Positions 15,318 to 23,068 of a stretch of 64,000 nucleotides of DNA are shown piece by piece. A program made the translations under genes and the position numbers. Within the stretch, counting starts at the first letter, position 1. The number at the start of each line of letters is the position of its first letter. The notes below the pieces were generated by a model. The model was not told where the DNA came from and made no database searches. It worked only from the letters and a program-made list of their open reading frames with translations. Origin of the DNA: Sellimonas caecigallum (GTDB taxonomy: Bacteria > Bacillota > Clostridia > Lachnospirales > Lachnospiraceae); NCBI RefSeq assembly GCF_019754295.1, contig NZ_VIRV01000001.1:62001-126000 (forward strand), in the 5' to 3' direction.

Positions 15318-17732
15318 ATGAAATATGGATATTTTGACGACAAAGAGCGTGAATATGTAATCGACCGCCCGGATACCCCCTCCCCTTGGGTAAACTATCT
15401 GGGGTCACCGGAATACGGAGCAATTATCTCCAACAATGCTGGTGGGTATAGTTTTGCCAGATCAGGCGCAAATGGACGTATCCTACGCTACATTTTCAAC
15501 CAGTTTGACCAGCCGGGACGCTATATTTATATCCGGGACAATGACTCCCACGATTACTGGTCTGCTTCATGGCAGCCGGTAGGAAAGGATACAGAACAAT
15601 ATCACAGCAAATGCTGCCACGGCATGGGTTATACAAGAATGCTCGCAGACTACAGCAACATACACTCTGAAGCTGACTACTATGTTCCGCTTGGAAAATC
15701 CTATGAAGTTTGGGGACTTTCCGTGACTAACGAATCAGACCGTACACGGAATCTTACTCTTACTGGATATGCTGAGTTCACCAATCATAATAATTACGAA
15801 CAGGATCAGGTAAATCTTCAGTATTCTCTGTTCATAACCCGCACATTGTTTGAGAAGGATCGGATTATACAGCAGATCCACGGAAACCTCGATACACTGA
15901 AGGCAGATGAAGAGGTAGACGATAAAAAGGTAACCGAACGCTTTTTCGGACTCGCAGGTGCCGAAGTCTCCTCCTACTGCGGTGATAAAGATCAATTTCT
16001 CGGTAAATATCACGGTTACGGAGATCCTCAGGGCGTAACCTCCGCTGATCTCGGAAATGTGACGAGCTATAACGAAAACTCCTGCGGAGCCCTGTCCTGT
16101 AAGATCACTCTGGCTCCCGGCGAATCCAGAACCGTGATCTTCCTTCTGGGTATGAAACCCTCCTCAGAAGCGGAAGACATAATCAAATCCTATAAAAAAG
16201 ATCTTGCCGGACAGATCCGACAGGAGATTGATACACTGAAAGCAGACTGGTTTGCGAAACTGGATCATCTGAAGATCCGTACGCCGGATCCTGCTTTCAA
16301 TACCATGATCAATACGTGGAATGCATACAATTGCTTTATCACCTTTGTCTGGTCAAGGGCAGCCTCCTTTATTTACTGCGGACTTCGAAACGGCTACGGT
16401 TACCGTGATACCGTACAGGACATCCAGGGAATTATCCATCTTGCACCTGAAATGGCATGTGAAAAGATCCGATTCATGCTCTCTGCACAGGTAGATAACG
16501 GCGGTGGTCTTCCTCTTGTAAAATTTACCCATAACCCCGGGCATGAGGATACACCGGATGATGCCTCCTATGTTCAGGAAACAGGTCATCCCGCCTACCG
16601 TGCGGATGATGCCCTCTGGCTGTTCCCCACAATTTACAAATACATTGCGGAAACCGGGAATACAGCATTTCTTGATGAAGTCATTCCATTTGCCAATAAA
16701 GGTGAGGGAAGCGTTTATGAGCATCTGAAACGTGCCATACAGTTTTCCTTTGACCATCTCGGACCTCACGGTATGCCTGCCGGATTATATGCAGACTGGA
16801 ATGACTGTCTCCGTCTCGGAGCAAAGGGTGAATCCTCTTTTGTCGCACTGCAGTTTTATTATGCAATGACTCTAATAAAGAAATTTGCCGTGTACAAGCA
16901 GGACAGCGAATACATCCGATATCTTGAAGAAAAACAGGAAGAAATCGGACAGAAGATCCAGAAACTGTGCTGGGATAACGACCGGTTCATCCGCGGCTAT
17001 ACTGAAAAAGGTGAACGAATCGGCGCGGCAGCGGATCCTGAAGCAAACATGTGGCTAAATCCGCAAAGCTGGTCTGTCATCAGCGGCCTTGCATCCAAAG
17101 AACAGGCCGATATTGCTCTGGAAAATGTATATCAGAGGCTCAACACAGCGTACGGTGCCATCCTGATGGATCCGCCTTACCATGCACACGCATTTGACGG
17201 TGCACTTGCCGTAATCTACAATCAGGGCACAAAAGAAAATTCCGGTATTTTCTCCCAATCCCAGGGCTGGCTGATCCTTGCAGAAGCTCTCAGTGGTCAC
17301 GGAAATCGTGCATTTGAATACTTTACAGAGAATGCACCGGCCGCACAGAATGACCGGGCAGAAATTCGTCATCTTGAACCCTACTGCTATGGACAGTTTA
17401 CAGAAGGACCCGCCAGCAGCCATTTCGGGCGCTCCCATGTCCACTGGCTTACAGGTACCGCCTCTACCGTGATGGTCGGCTGCGTAGAAGGAATCCTCGG
17501 ACTTCGTCCGGATTTAAAAGGAATCCGGATTGCTCCTGCCGTGCCGGAAAGCTGGGACTTTCTTGAGATGGATAAAGAATTTCGTGGAAAATATCTACAC
17601 ATCCGAGTTGAGAACCCGGATCACCGCGAGTCCGGTTGCAGAAGCATGACTTTAAACGGTCAGGAACTCCCTGACAATTACATACCTGAAGAATTGCTTG
17701 CAGAGAAAAATGAAATCGTCCTAATAATGTAA
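15318..17732 (+). CDS. Cellobiose/cellodextrin phosphorylase-like (GH94)
   Basis: 804 residues, the usual length of cellobiose phosphorylases (about 810). It starts MKYGYFDDKEREYVI, has GYGYRDTVQDIQG in the barrel, and carries the catalytic aspartate in YADWNDCLRLG near residue 491. These enzymes split beta-1,4-linked glucobiose or oligosaccharides with phosphate to give glucose 1-phosphate, saving ATP. AGGACAGGAAT precedes the ATG. It follows the first phosphorylase by 27 bases, so both are cotranscribed. Having both types would handle the 1,3 and 1,4 bonds of mixed-linkage glucans (inference). Confidence 0.88.
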   Translation: MKYGYFDDKEREYVIDRPDTPSPWVNYLGSPEYGAIISNNAGGYSFARSGANGRILRYIFNQFDQPGRYIYIRDNDSHDYWSASWQPVGKDTEQYHSKCCHGMGYTRMLADYSNIHSEADYYVPLGKSYEVWGLSVTNESDRTRNLTLTGYAEFTNHNNYEQDQVNLQYSLFITRTLFEKDRIIQQIHGNLDTLKADEEVDDKKVTERFFGLAGAEVSSYCGDKDQFLGKYHGYGDPQGVTSADLGNVTSYNENSCGALSCKITLAPGESRTVIFLLGMKPSSEAEDIIKSYKKDLAGQIRQEIDTLKADWFAKLDHLKIRTPDPAFNTMINTWNAYNCFITFVWSRAASFIYCGLRNGYGYRDTVQDIQGIIHLAPEMACEKIRFMLSAQVDNGGGLPLVKFTHNPGHEDTPDDASYVQETGHPAYRADDALWLFPTIYKYIAETGNTAFLDEVIPFANKGEGSVYEHLKRAIQFSFDHLGPHGMPAGLYADWNDCLRLGAKGESSFVALQFYYAMTLIKKFAVYKQDSEYIRYLEEKQEEIGQKIQKLCWDNDRFIRGYTEKGERIGAAADPEANMWLNPQSWSVISGLASKEQADIALENVYQRLNTAYGAILMDPPYHAHAFDGALAVIYNQGTKENSGIFSQSQGWLILAEALSGHGNRAFEYFTENAPAAQNDRAEIRHLEPYCYGQFTEGPASSHFGRSHVHWLTGTASTVMVGCVEGILGLRPDLKGIRIAPAVPESWDFLEMDKEFRGKYLHIRVENPDHRESGCRSMTLNGQELPDNYIPEELLAEKNEIVLIM

Positions 17733-17739
17733 TTATATA

Positions 17740-17779
17740 AAAACAGGATACAGCCAAATCTCTGACTGTATCCTGTTTT
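17740..17779. terminator. Bidirectional terminator after the phosphorylase operon
   Basis: AAAACAGGATACAG (17740-17753) pairs perfectly with CTGTATCCTGTTTT (17766-17779). The A-tract on one side and T-tract on the other serve both the phosphorylase genes (plus strand) and the convergent AraC-type gene (minus strand). Confidence 0.85.
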
Positions 17780-17784
17780 CTTAT

Positions 17785-18591
17785 TCAGGAAAGCTGTTTA
17801 TTCTGCACTCCGTGATCACCGCCGTCCGAATGTATAGGGCCGGGTTCAATATCCCACTGAACCATATAGTACTCGTCACGGTATTTCTTCGGAGTCATTC
17901 CAACCACTTCTCGAAACTGCTGTATAAAATGACTCTGTGATGAAAAGGAAAGCCTGTTCGCTATTTCTATCATAGAGTAATCGCTGAATCTGAGCAGATT
18001 CTTTGCCATATCTATCTTCTGACGGCGTATATAGGCACTTACGGATACTCCCGTCTCTTTCTTGAACAAACGAGAGAGATACCCGGACGACACTCCAAGT
18101 TCATCTGCAAGATCCTCAATTGTGATCCGCTCCTTGATGTGCGAATATATGTATTCCTTGCATACATTAATATGCTTTGAATTAGTATCACTACGAGAAT
18201 ACTTGCGCATTTTCTCCGTATAATCCATGACCATCTCGTCATGGAGTCGATGTACTTCTTCTTCCGTATGAATATCATCCAGTTTCTGGATATAAAAATC
18301 ACTCATCCTGAAAGCTTGTTCCAGCTCCATGCCGGTCTGTCTGCAAAGGCGTGTAATCATTGCAGTTGTAATTACAAAATGATACTTCAAATTAACCACA
18401 GGATCTCTTGAGAGAACACCAACTCCTTCACCTTCCATAAAACGCCCCTGTTCACAGTTCTTCCTGACTGTTTCTATATCTCCTGTCGACACTGCCCTGT
18501 AAAACAAAAACTCTTCCGTAGGTTCACGGTGTTCAATTTCGTCAATCTCATCATTAGCCTCCAACAGAAACCATTCATTTTTATAACTCAT
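17785..18591 (-). CDS. AraC-family transcriptional regulator
   Basis: The 100-residue C-terminal region has the two helix-turn-helix motifs of the AraC/XylS family (ITIEDLADELGVSSGYLSRL and MIEIANRLSFSSQSHFIQQF, then GMTPKKYRDEY). The N-terminal part is an all-helical ligand/dimer region of the type seen in clostridial sugar regulators. Start 18591 is preferred because GAGGG lies about eight bases upstream; ATG 18624 has no ribosome site. It closes the glucan locus and probably activates both divergent operons through the inverted repeat near 12480 (inference). Confidence 0.9.
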   Translation of the reverse strand: MSYKNEWFLLEANDEIDEIEHREPTEEFLFYRAVSTGDIETVRKNCEQGRFMEGEGVGVLSRDPVVNLKYHFVITTAMITRLCRQTGMELEQAFRMSDFYIQKLDDIHTEEEVHRLHDEMVMDYTEKMRKYSRSDTNSKHINVCKEYIYSHIKERITIEDLADELGVSSGYLSRLFKKETGVSVSAYIRRQKIDMAKNLLRFSDYSMIEIANRLSFSSQSHFIQQFREVVGMTPKKYRDEYYMVQWDIEPGPIHSDGGDHGVQNKQLS

Positions 18592-18830
18592 TAGCCGCCC
18601 TCTTTCTATTGCAAATTTCCCCATGTGTATTGCTTGATATTTTTATGTATTACTAATACTAAAAATTCCTGTTTCCAATTTCATGATTACTTTCTATAGA
18701 TATCTTATTCTATATTATAGCAGATAATATTTTTGATGCATTATTTTAATCAAATTATTTTTTCTATACAATAAGACATCATACTCTTTCCACACAAATA
18801 GCATTGTGTAATAATTCCAAATAAACTACA

Positions 18831-18840
18831 CCCCCCCCCC
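18831..18840 (+). repeat. C10 homopolymer tract upstream of the recombinase
   Basis: Ten consecutive C interrupt an otherwise AT-rich 373-base intergenic region (18592-18964), 60 bases upstream of the candidate -35 box. Such tracts slip easily. It is unusual here and could vary between cells, or it could be an assembly length error. Confidence 0.6.
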
Positions 18841-18899
18841 GCAATTTTTCTATAATAAAATGATATCAAAAAACGCTTTCTATCTTGCACGATCTTTTA

Positions 18900-18928
18900 T
18901 TTACCCAATTTATACTTTATGTTATAAT
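18900..18928 (+). promoter_or_regulatory. Candidate promoter of the serine recombinase
   Basis: TTTACC (18900-18905) and TATAAT (18923-18928) are separated by 17 bases, 36 bases before the recombinase start. A mother-cell sigma-E promoter would be expected for a skin recombinase, but I could not place a convincing one with room for a ribosome site. Confidence 0.4.
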
Positions 18929-18964
18929 TTTATATGTCATATATCATAAAATATGGAGGAAACC

Positions 18965-20761
18965 ATGAACGGAAATGAGAAGTACATTGCCATTTATTCC
19001 CGGAAATCAAAGTTTACCGGAAAAGGCGAAAGTATCGGGAATCAGATAGAACTCTGTAAAGAATATATCCAAACTCATTATACTGAAATTCCACAGGATC
19101 ATATTTTAGTGTATGAGGATGAAGGCTTTTCCGGCGGTAATCTCAACCGGCCGGACTTTAAAAAAATGATGGAAGCTGCAAGGCAGCGTAAGTTCAAAGC
19201 GATCATTGTCTACCGCCTGGACCGAATCAGCCGGAATATCAGTGACTTTTCCAGCCTTATTGAAGAATTGTCAAGACTGGACATTGCTTTCATATCTATC
19301 CGAGAACAGTTTGATACCGGAACTCCCATGGGACGGGCCATGATGTATATAGCTTCTGTTTTTTCCCAGCTGGAGCGTGAAACCATAGCCGAGCGTATCA
19401 GAGATAATATGCATGAACTGGCGAAAACCGGACGATGGCTTGGGGGAACAACTCCCACAGGATATGCCTCAGAATCGGTACAGAAAGTTACCATAGACGG
19501 GAAAGCAAAAAAGGCCTGCAAGCTGAAACTGATACCGGAAGAATCAGAAATTGTCCGTCTGATCTACAGCCTGTATATCGAACACGATTCTCTGACTTCT
19601 GTAGAAGCAGAATTAATAAAGCGGGGACTTAAAACAAAAAACAATAAACTCTTTACCCGTTTTTCAATCAAGTCTATCTTACAAAATCCGGTTTACATGA
19701 TCGCGGATGTAAACGCATATAACTTTTTTGTAAAAGAGAACGCAGATCTTAATTCTGCCAAAGATGAATTCGACAGCGTCCATGGCATGATGGTATATAA
19801 CCGCACCAAACAGGAAAAAGGGAAAGCCGTCACCTATCTTCCGCCCGATGAATGGATTGCTGCCGTAGGTCTGCACCCAGGAATTATTCCTGGCAAAGCA
19901 TGGATTTCCGTCCAGGATTCTCTCAATCGGAATAAATGTAAAGCTTACCGTAAACCTCGAAATAATGAAGCCCTGCTTACCGGCTTATTATACTGTGCCT
20001 GCGGCAGCCGTATGTACCCGAAGATCAGCAAAAGGAAAACAGCAGATGGAAAGCCGATCTACACTTATGTATGCAAGCTCAAGGAACGCAGTAAACGCAT
20101 GCTCTGCAACAGCAAAAATGCCAATGGAAACACTCTAGATATGGCCGTCATCGAGCAGATTAAACTGCTAGAGGACGACAAAGGCTCCTTTATCGATCAG
20201 TTGGAACAAAGCAGAAAATTCTATACTGGAAACCGGGAAGCCTATAACGATCAACTCGCTTCCATACAGGAAGAAAAAGCTGAAGTGGAAAGAAAGATTG
20301 ATGGGTTGGTGGATTCCATTGCAGAGCTTGGAGACAGTGCAGCTAAAAACCGTGTAGCAAAACGGATTGAACAGCTAAATCAGAAATCTGTTGATTTAGA
20401 TTCCCGTATCCACGAATTAGAATGTCTGACTTCACAGCATGCTCTCAGCGATATAGAATTTGACGTTATGCGCCAACTGCTGTCAGTCTTCAAAACCAGC
20501 ATTGATGAAATGAGCATAGAACAGAAACGTGCGGCAATCCGCACTCTTGTCCGGAAAGTTGTATGGGACGGTGTCAACGCCCATATCATCCTCTTCGGCG
20601 TGCAGGACGATGAGATTGAATATCCTCCGCTTTCCTATCAAACAGATGAAACAGACAGCACAGAAGACGACCTGAAAGAACTGGAACGGTTCAGTGATGT
20701 GGATTATGAAGATGAAACCGCTGACGGATCAAAAACCTATTGGGGTGAGGATAGCAAATGA
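18965..20761 (+). CDS. Large serine recombinase, probable SpoIVCA-type sigK rearrangement enzyme
   Basis: 598 residues from ATG 18965; GGAGG lies five bases before it, whereas ATG 18953 would include that site. The N-terminal resolvase domain has YSRKS with catalytic Ser15, DEGFSGGNLNRP and VYRLDRISRN. Next come the recombinase domain, a zinc ribbon (CAC near residue 345, further Cys near 374 and 384), a coiled coil and an acidic tail. Its TGA stop lies inside AATGA, and the frame-shifted sequence after it encodes the C-terminal part of SigK. That position is diagnostic of the enzyme that excises a skin element from sigK in the mother cell. Function inferred from position and family. Confidence 0.9.
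   Translation: MNGNEKYIAIYSRKSKFTGKGESIGNQIELCKEYIQTHYTEIPQDHILVYEDEGFSGGNLNRPDFKKMMEAARQRKFKAIIVYRLDRISRNISDFSSLIEELSRLDIAFISIREQFDTGTPMGRAMMYIASVFSQLERETIAERIRDNMHELAKTGRWLGGTTPTGYASESVQKVTIDGKAKKACKLKLIPEESEIVRLIYSLYIEHDSLTSVEAELIKRGLKTKNNKLFTRFSIKSILQNPVYMIADVNAYNFFVKENADLNSAKDEFDSVHGMMVYNRTKQEKGKAVTYLPPDEWIAAVGLHPGIIPGKAWISVQDSLNRNKCKAYRKPRNNEALLTGLLYCACGSRMYPKISKRKTADGKPIYTYVCKLKERSKRMLCNSKNANGNTLDMAVIEQIKLLEDDKGSFIDQLEQSRKFYTGNREAYNDQLASIQEEKAEVERKIDGLVDSIAELGDSAAKNRVAKRIEQLNQKSVDLDSRIHELECLTSQHALSDIEFDVMRQLLSVFKTSIDEMSIEQKRAAIRTLVRKVVWDGVNAHIILFGVQDDEIEYPPLSYQTDETDSTEDDLKELERFSDVDYEDETADGSKTYWGEDSK
20757..20761 (+). other. Putative right attachment core (AATGA) of a skin-like element
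   Basis: AATGA marks the exact point where recombinase coding ends and SigK homology begins, as codons N-E of the ENEILM-type segment. In B. subtilis the skin element recombines across a 5-bp repeat that I recall as AATGA at the same place in sigK. The matching left copy lies outside the window. Confidence 0.75.
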
Positions 20762-21122
20762 ACTGCTTATGCTTCTGCGTTCCCGCAAAAAAGCCTCAGG
20801 AGAAGTCTCCTTGTACGAACCGATCGGAACAGACAAGGAGGGGAATGAAATCCGCCTGTACGATATTATGGAGTCGCCGGAAGAAGACTTCGATATCCAG
20901 ATTGCCCTTCAGGATGACATCCTGAAACTTTATCAAAAAGTCGAATCCGATCTTTCCAGTCGAGAACGTCTTGTTCTTCGGATGCGCTACGGACTTTACA
21001 ATGAGGAAATCCGAACACAGCGTGAAATTGCAAAAGAACTTGGCATCTCCCGATCTTATGTCTCCAGAATAGAAAAAAGTGCTATAGAAAAACTACGCAC
21101 TTTTTTTTCTTCTGATATTTGA
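20757..21122 (+). CDS. sigK: sigK 3' segment (SpoIIIC-like), C-terminal part of sporulation sigma factor K
   Basis: From 20757 the frame reads NELLMLLRSRKKASGEVSLY, then EPIGTDKEGNEI, a hallmark of SigK after region 2, and ends with region 4 (LSSRERLVLRMRYGLY and the helix-turn-helix TQREIAKELGISRSYVSRIE). About 121 residues remain of a protein of roughly 230. Regions 1-2, needed for the -10 element and core binding, are absent. The nearest upstream ATG (20694) lies inside the recombinase gene in another frame and is not a native start. SigK drives late mother-cell genes. A full gene would form after excision of the upstream element. Confidence 0.88.
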   Translation, partial: NELLMLLRSRKKASGEVSLYEPIGTDKEGNEIRLYDIMESPEEDFDIQIALQDDILKLYQKVESDLSSRERLVLRMRYGLYNEEIRTQREIAKELGISRSYVSRIEKSAIEKLRTFFSSDI

Positions 21123-21170
21123 TTTGCTATATCCGCACATGCTGCGCCGGATGGAGATTTTCTGCATCCA

Positions 21171-22394
21171 CTACTCTTCCTTTCGTCTGAGCAGATCGTA
21201 CTTTTCTGCACTTTCATCCAGTTTAACCCAAAGGATCTGCTTTGGATGCGGCGCGCTCTCCTGAGCGTTTCCTTCTTCATCCCAAATTCCCTGTACTGTG
21301 GCAAGGATATCTCTTCCGTCCGGCTTCATGATTTCGATCTGTTCCCCTACCGAAAACTTATTTCTCTGCTCCAGACGGATCCTGCCGTCTTTTTCTTCCT
21401 CCACAATGCCAAGGTACGTATAATTTTTCAGATACGTGTTATTGTCATAAATCTGTGCCTCTTCATTTGGCTTTCCGAAGAAAAAGCCGGTTGTAAATTT
21501 CCGGTACGTACAATTGGCAATTTGTTCCCGGTACCAGTCCATATTTTCTTCATACAGTTTTGGATCTTTCAGGCAGTCATCGATGGCCTTGCGGTATGTT
21601 CTGGCCACAGTAGCCACATAAAGTGCCGTCTTCATCCTCCCTTCGATCTTAAAGCTGTCGATTCCCGCATCCAGCATTTCCGGGATATGCTCAATCATGC
21701 ACAAGTCTTTTGAGTTAAAAATGTAAGTCCCTCTTTCATTTTCAAAAACCGGCATATATTCTCCCGGCCTCGTCTCCTCCACGATGGAATATTTCCATCT
21801 GCACGGATGAGTGCAGGCTCCATGATTTGCATCCCTGCCTGTAAAATAGTTGCTCAAAAGACATCTTCCCGAGTAAGAAATACACATGGCGCCATGAATA
21901 AATGTCTCAATCTCCAGATCATCCGGGATATGTTCCCGAATCTCCCGGATCTCCGCAAGGGATAATTCTCTGGCGGTTACAACTCGTTCCGCTCCTTGTC
22001 TGTACCAGAACATATAGGTGCCGTAATTCGTATTGTTTGCCTGAGTGCTGATATGTCTCGGAATTTCCGGGCACACCTCTTTTGCGATATCAAAAATACC
22101 CGGATCTGCAATGATCAGCGCATCCGGCTTTAGTCCCCGCAGCTCCTGAAAATACGCTCTGACTCCCTGCAGGTCTTCATTGTGGGCGAGGATATTGGCC
22201 GTGACATAGACTTTGACTCCACGTTCGTGGGCAAACTCAATTCCCTCTTTCATTTCTTCCATCGAGAAATTCTTTGCTTTCGCTCTGAGGCCGAACGCCT
22301 CCCCGCCGATATACACGGCATCCGCTCCGAAAACGACTGCTGTCTTCAGTACTTCCAGGCTGCTGGCCGGTATCATCAATTCTGGGTTACGCAT
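21171..22394 (-). CDS. Peptidase U32 family protein, candidate tRNA U34 hydroxylation protein TrhP
   Basis: 407 residues of the U32 family: MRNPELMIPASSLEVLKTAV, ADAVYIGGEAFGLRAKAKNF, and the cysteine-rich segment CISYSGRCLLSNYF with HGACTHPCRWKY (about residues 170-205). Despite the name, members YrrN/YrrO of B. subtilis (TrhP) and RlhA act in RNA hydroxylation. The gene overlaps by 8 bases the trmR-like methyltransferase gene, which acts on the product of TrhP, so a role in 5-hydroxyuridine formation at tRNA position 34 is likely. It is convergent with the sigK fragment. Confidence 0.85.
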   Translation of the reverse strand: MRNPELMIPASSLEVLKTAVVFGADAVYIGGEAFGLRAKAKNFSMEEMKEGIEFAHERGVKVYVTANILAHNEDLQGVRAYFQELRGLKPDALIIADPGIFDIAKEVCPEIPRHISTQANNTNYGTYMFWYRQGAERVVTARELSLAEIREIREHIPDDLEIETFIHGAMCISYSGRCLLSNYFTGRDANHGACTHPCRWKYSIVEETRPGEYMPVFENERGTYIFNSKDLCMIEHIPEMLDAGIDSFKIEGRMKTALYVATVARTYRKAIDDCLKDPKLYEENMDWYREQIANCTYRKFTTGFFFGKPNEEAQIYDNNTYLKNYTYLGIVEEEKDGRIRLEQRNKFSVGEQIEIMKPDGRDILATVQGIWDEEGNAQESAPHPKQILWVKLDESAEKYDLLRRKEE

Positions 22395-23046
22395 CTTGTT
22401 TTCTCTCCTTTTTTATGCTGACTGCCGCACCGTCTCCGATTGGGACGATGGAGGTAACAATCCGATCATCATGCTTTAATAAATACAGATATTCCCTCAT
22501 GCGGCTGTGTATCGTTCGTTTTCTTCTCTCTACTGCAAAGCGGGACTCCATGATATCTCCGTCCTGAAGCACATTGTCTGAAACAAGAAGTCCGCCATCC
22601 TCAAGAAGGCGCATTGCCTCCCGAAAATAGTGGATGTACTGCGCCTTTGCGGCATCCATAAAGATAAAATCGTACGTTCCGTCAAGCTTACACAAAACTT
22701 CCGCTGCGTCCCCTTCCAGAAGAGTAATCTTGTTTTCCTTTCCTGCTCTGCGGAAATTTTCCCTGGCTGTCGGAATCCGTTTGTCATAATTTTCTATTGT
22801 TGTGACAGTGCAGTCCTCTCCCGCCGCTTCACTCATCAAGATGGCAGAAAAGCCCACTGCCGTTCCAATCTCCAGAATCCGTTTTGGTTTTTTCAAAAGC
22901 AAAAGCACTTGTAAAAAGCTTTGCATTTCCTTTCTGATAATGGGAACCCGCTCTCTAAGTGCTTCCTGCTCGATCTCTTCCAATATTTCACTGTTTCTGG
23001 TTTCCAGAGAATGGATATATTCTACCATACGCTTATCTACTATCAT
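22387..23046 (-). CDS. trmR: TrmR-like tRNA 5-hydroxyuridine O-methyltransferase
   Basis: 219 residues of the caffeoyl-CoA O-methyltransferase fold: SAM motif ILEIGTAVGFSAILM near residues 57-71, DFIFMDAAKAQYIHYF near 123-138 with a metal-binding Asp, and VSDNVLQDG. YrrM/TrmR of B. subtilis methylates 5-hydroxyuridine at tRNA position 34. The overlap with the U32 gene supports that role over a generic O-methyltransferase. Confidence 0.8.
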   Translation of the reverse strand: MIVDKRMVEYIHSLETRNSEILEEIEQEALRERVPIIRKEMQSFLQVLLLLKKPKRILEIGTAVGFSAILMSEAAGEDCTVTTIENYDKRIPTARENFRRAGKENKITLLEGDAAEVLCKLDGTYDFIFMDAAKAQYIHYFREAMRLLEDGGLLVSDNVLQDGDIMESRFAVERRKRTIHSRMREYLYLLKHDDRIVTSIVPIGDGAAVSIKKERKQDA

Positions 23047-23068
23047 TCTCTTTCCACTTTCTGTAATC

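Noticed and set aside
18945-18952. CATAAAAT as a sigma-E -10 box for the recombinase
   Set aside because: It resembles the consensus, but the start would fall within or beyond the ribosome-binding site of ATG 18965, so a usable mRNA leader is not possible.
20694-20756. N-terminal extension of the sigK fragment to ATG 20694
   Set aside because: These 21 codons lie in another frame of the recombinase gene, have no ribosome site and no SigK similarity. SigK sequence starts at the AATGA core.
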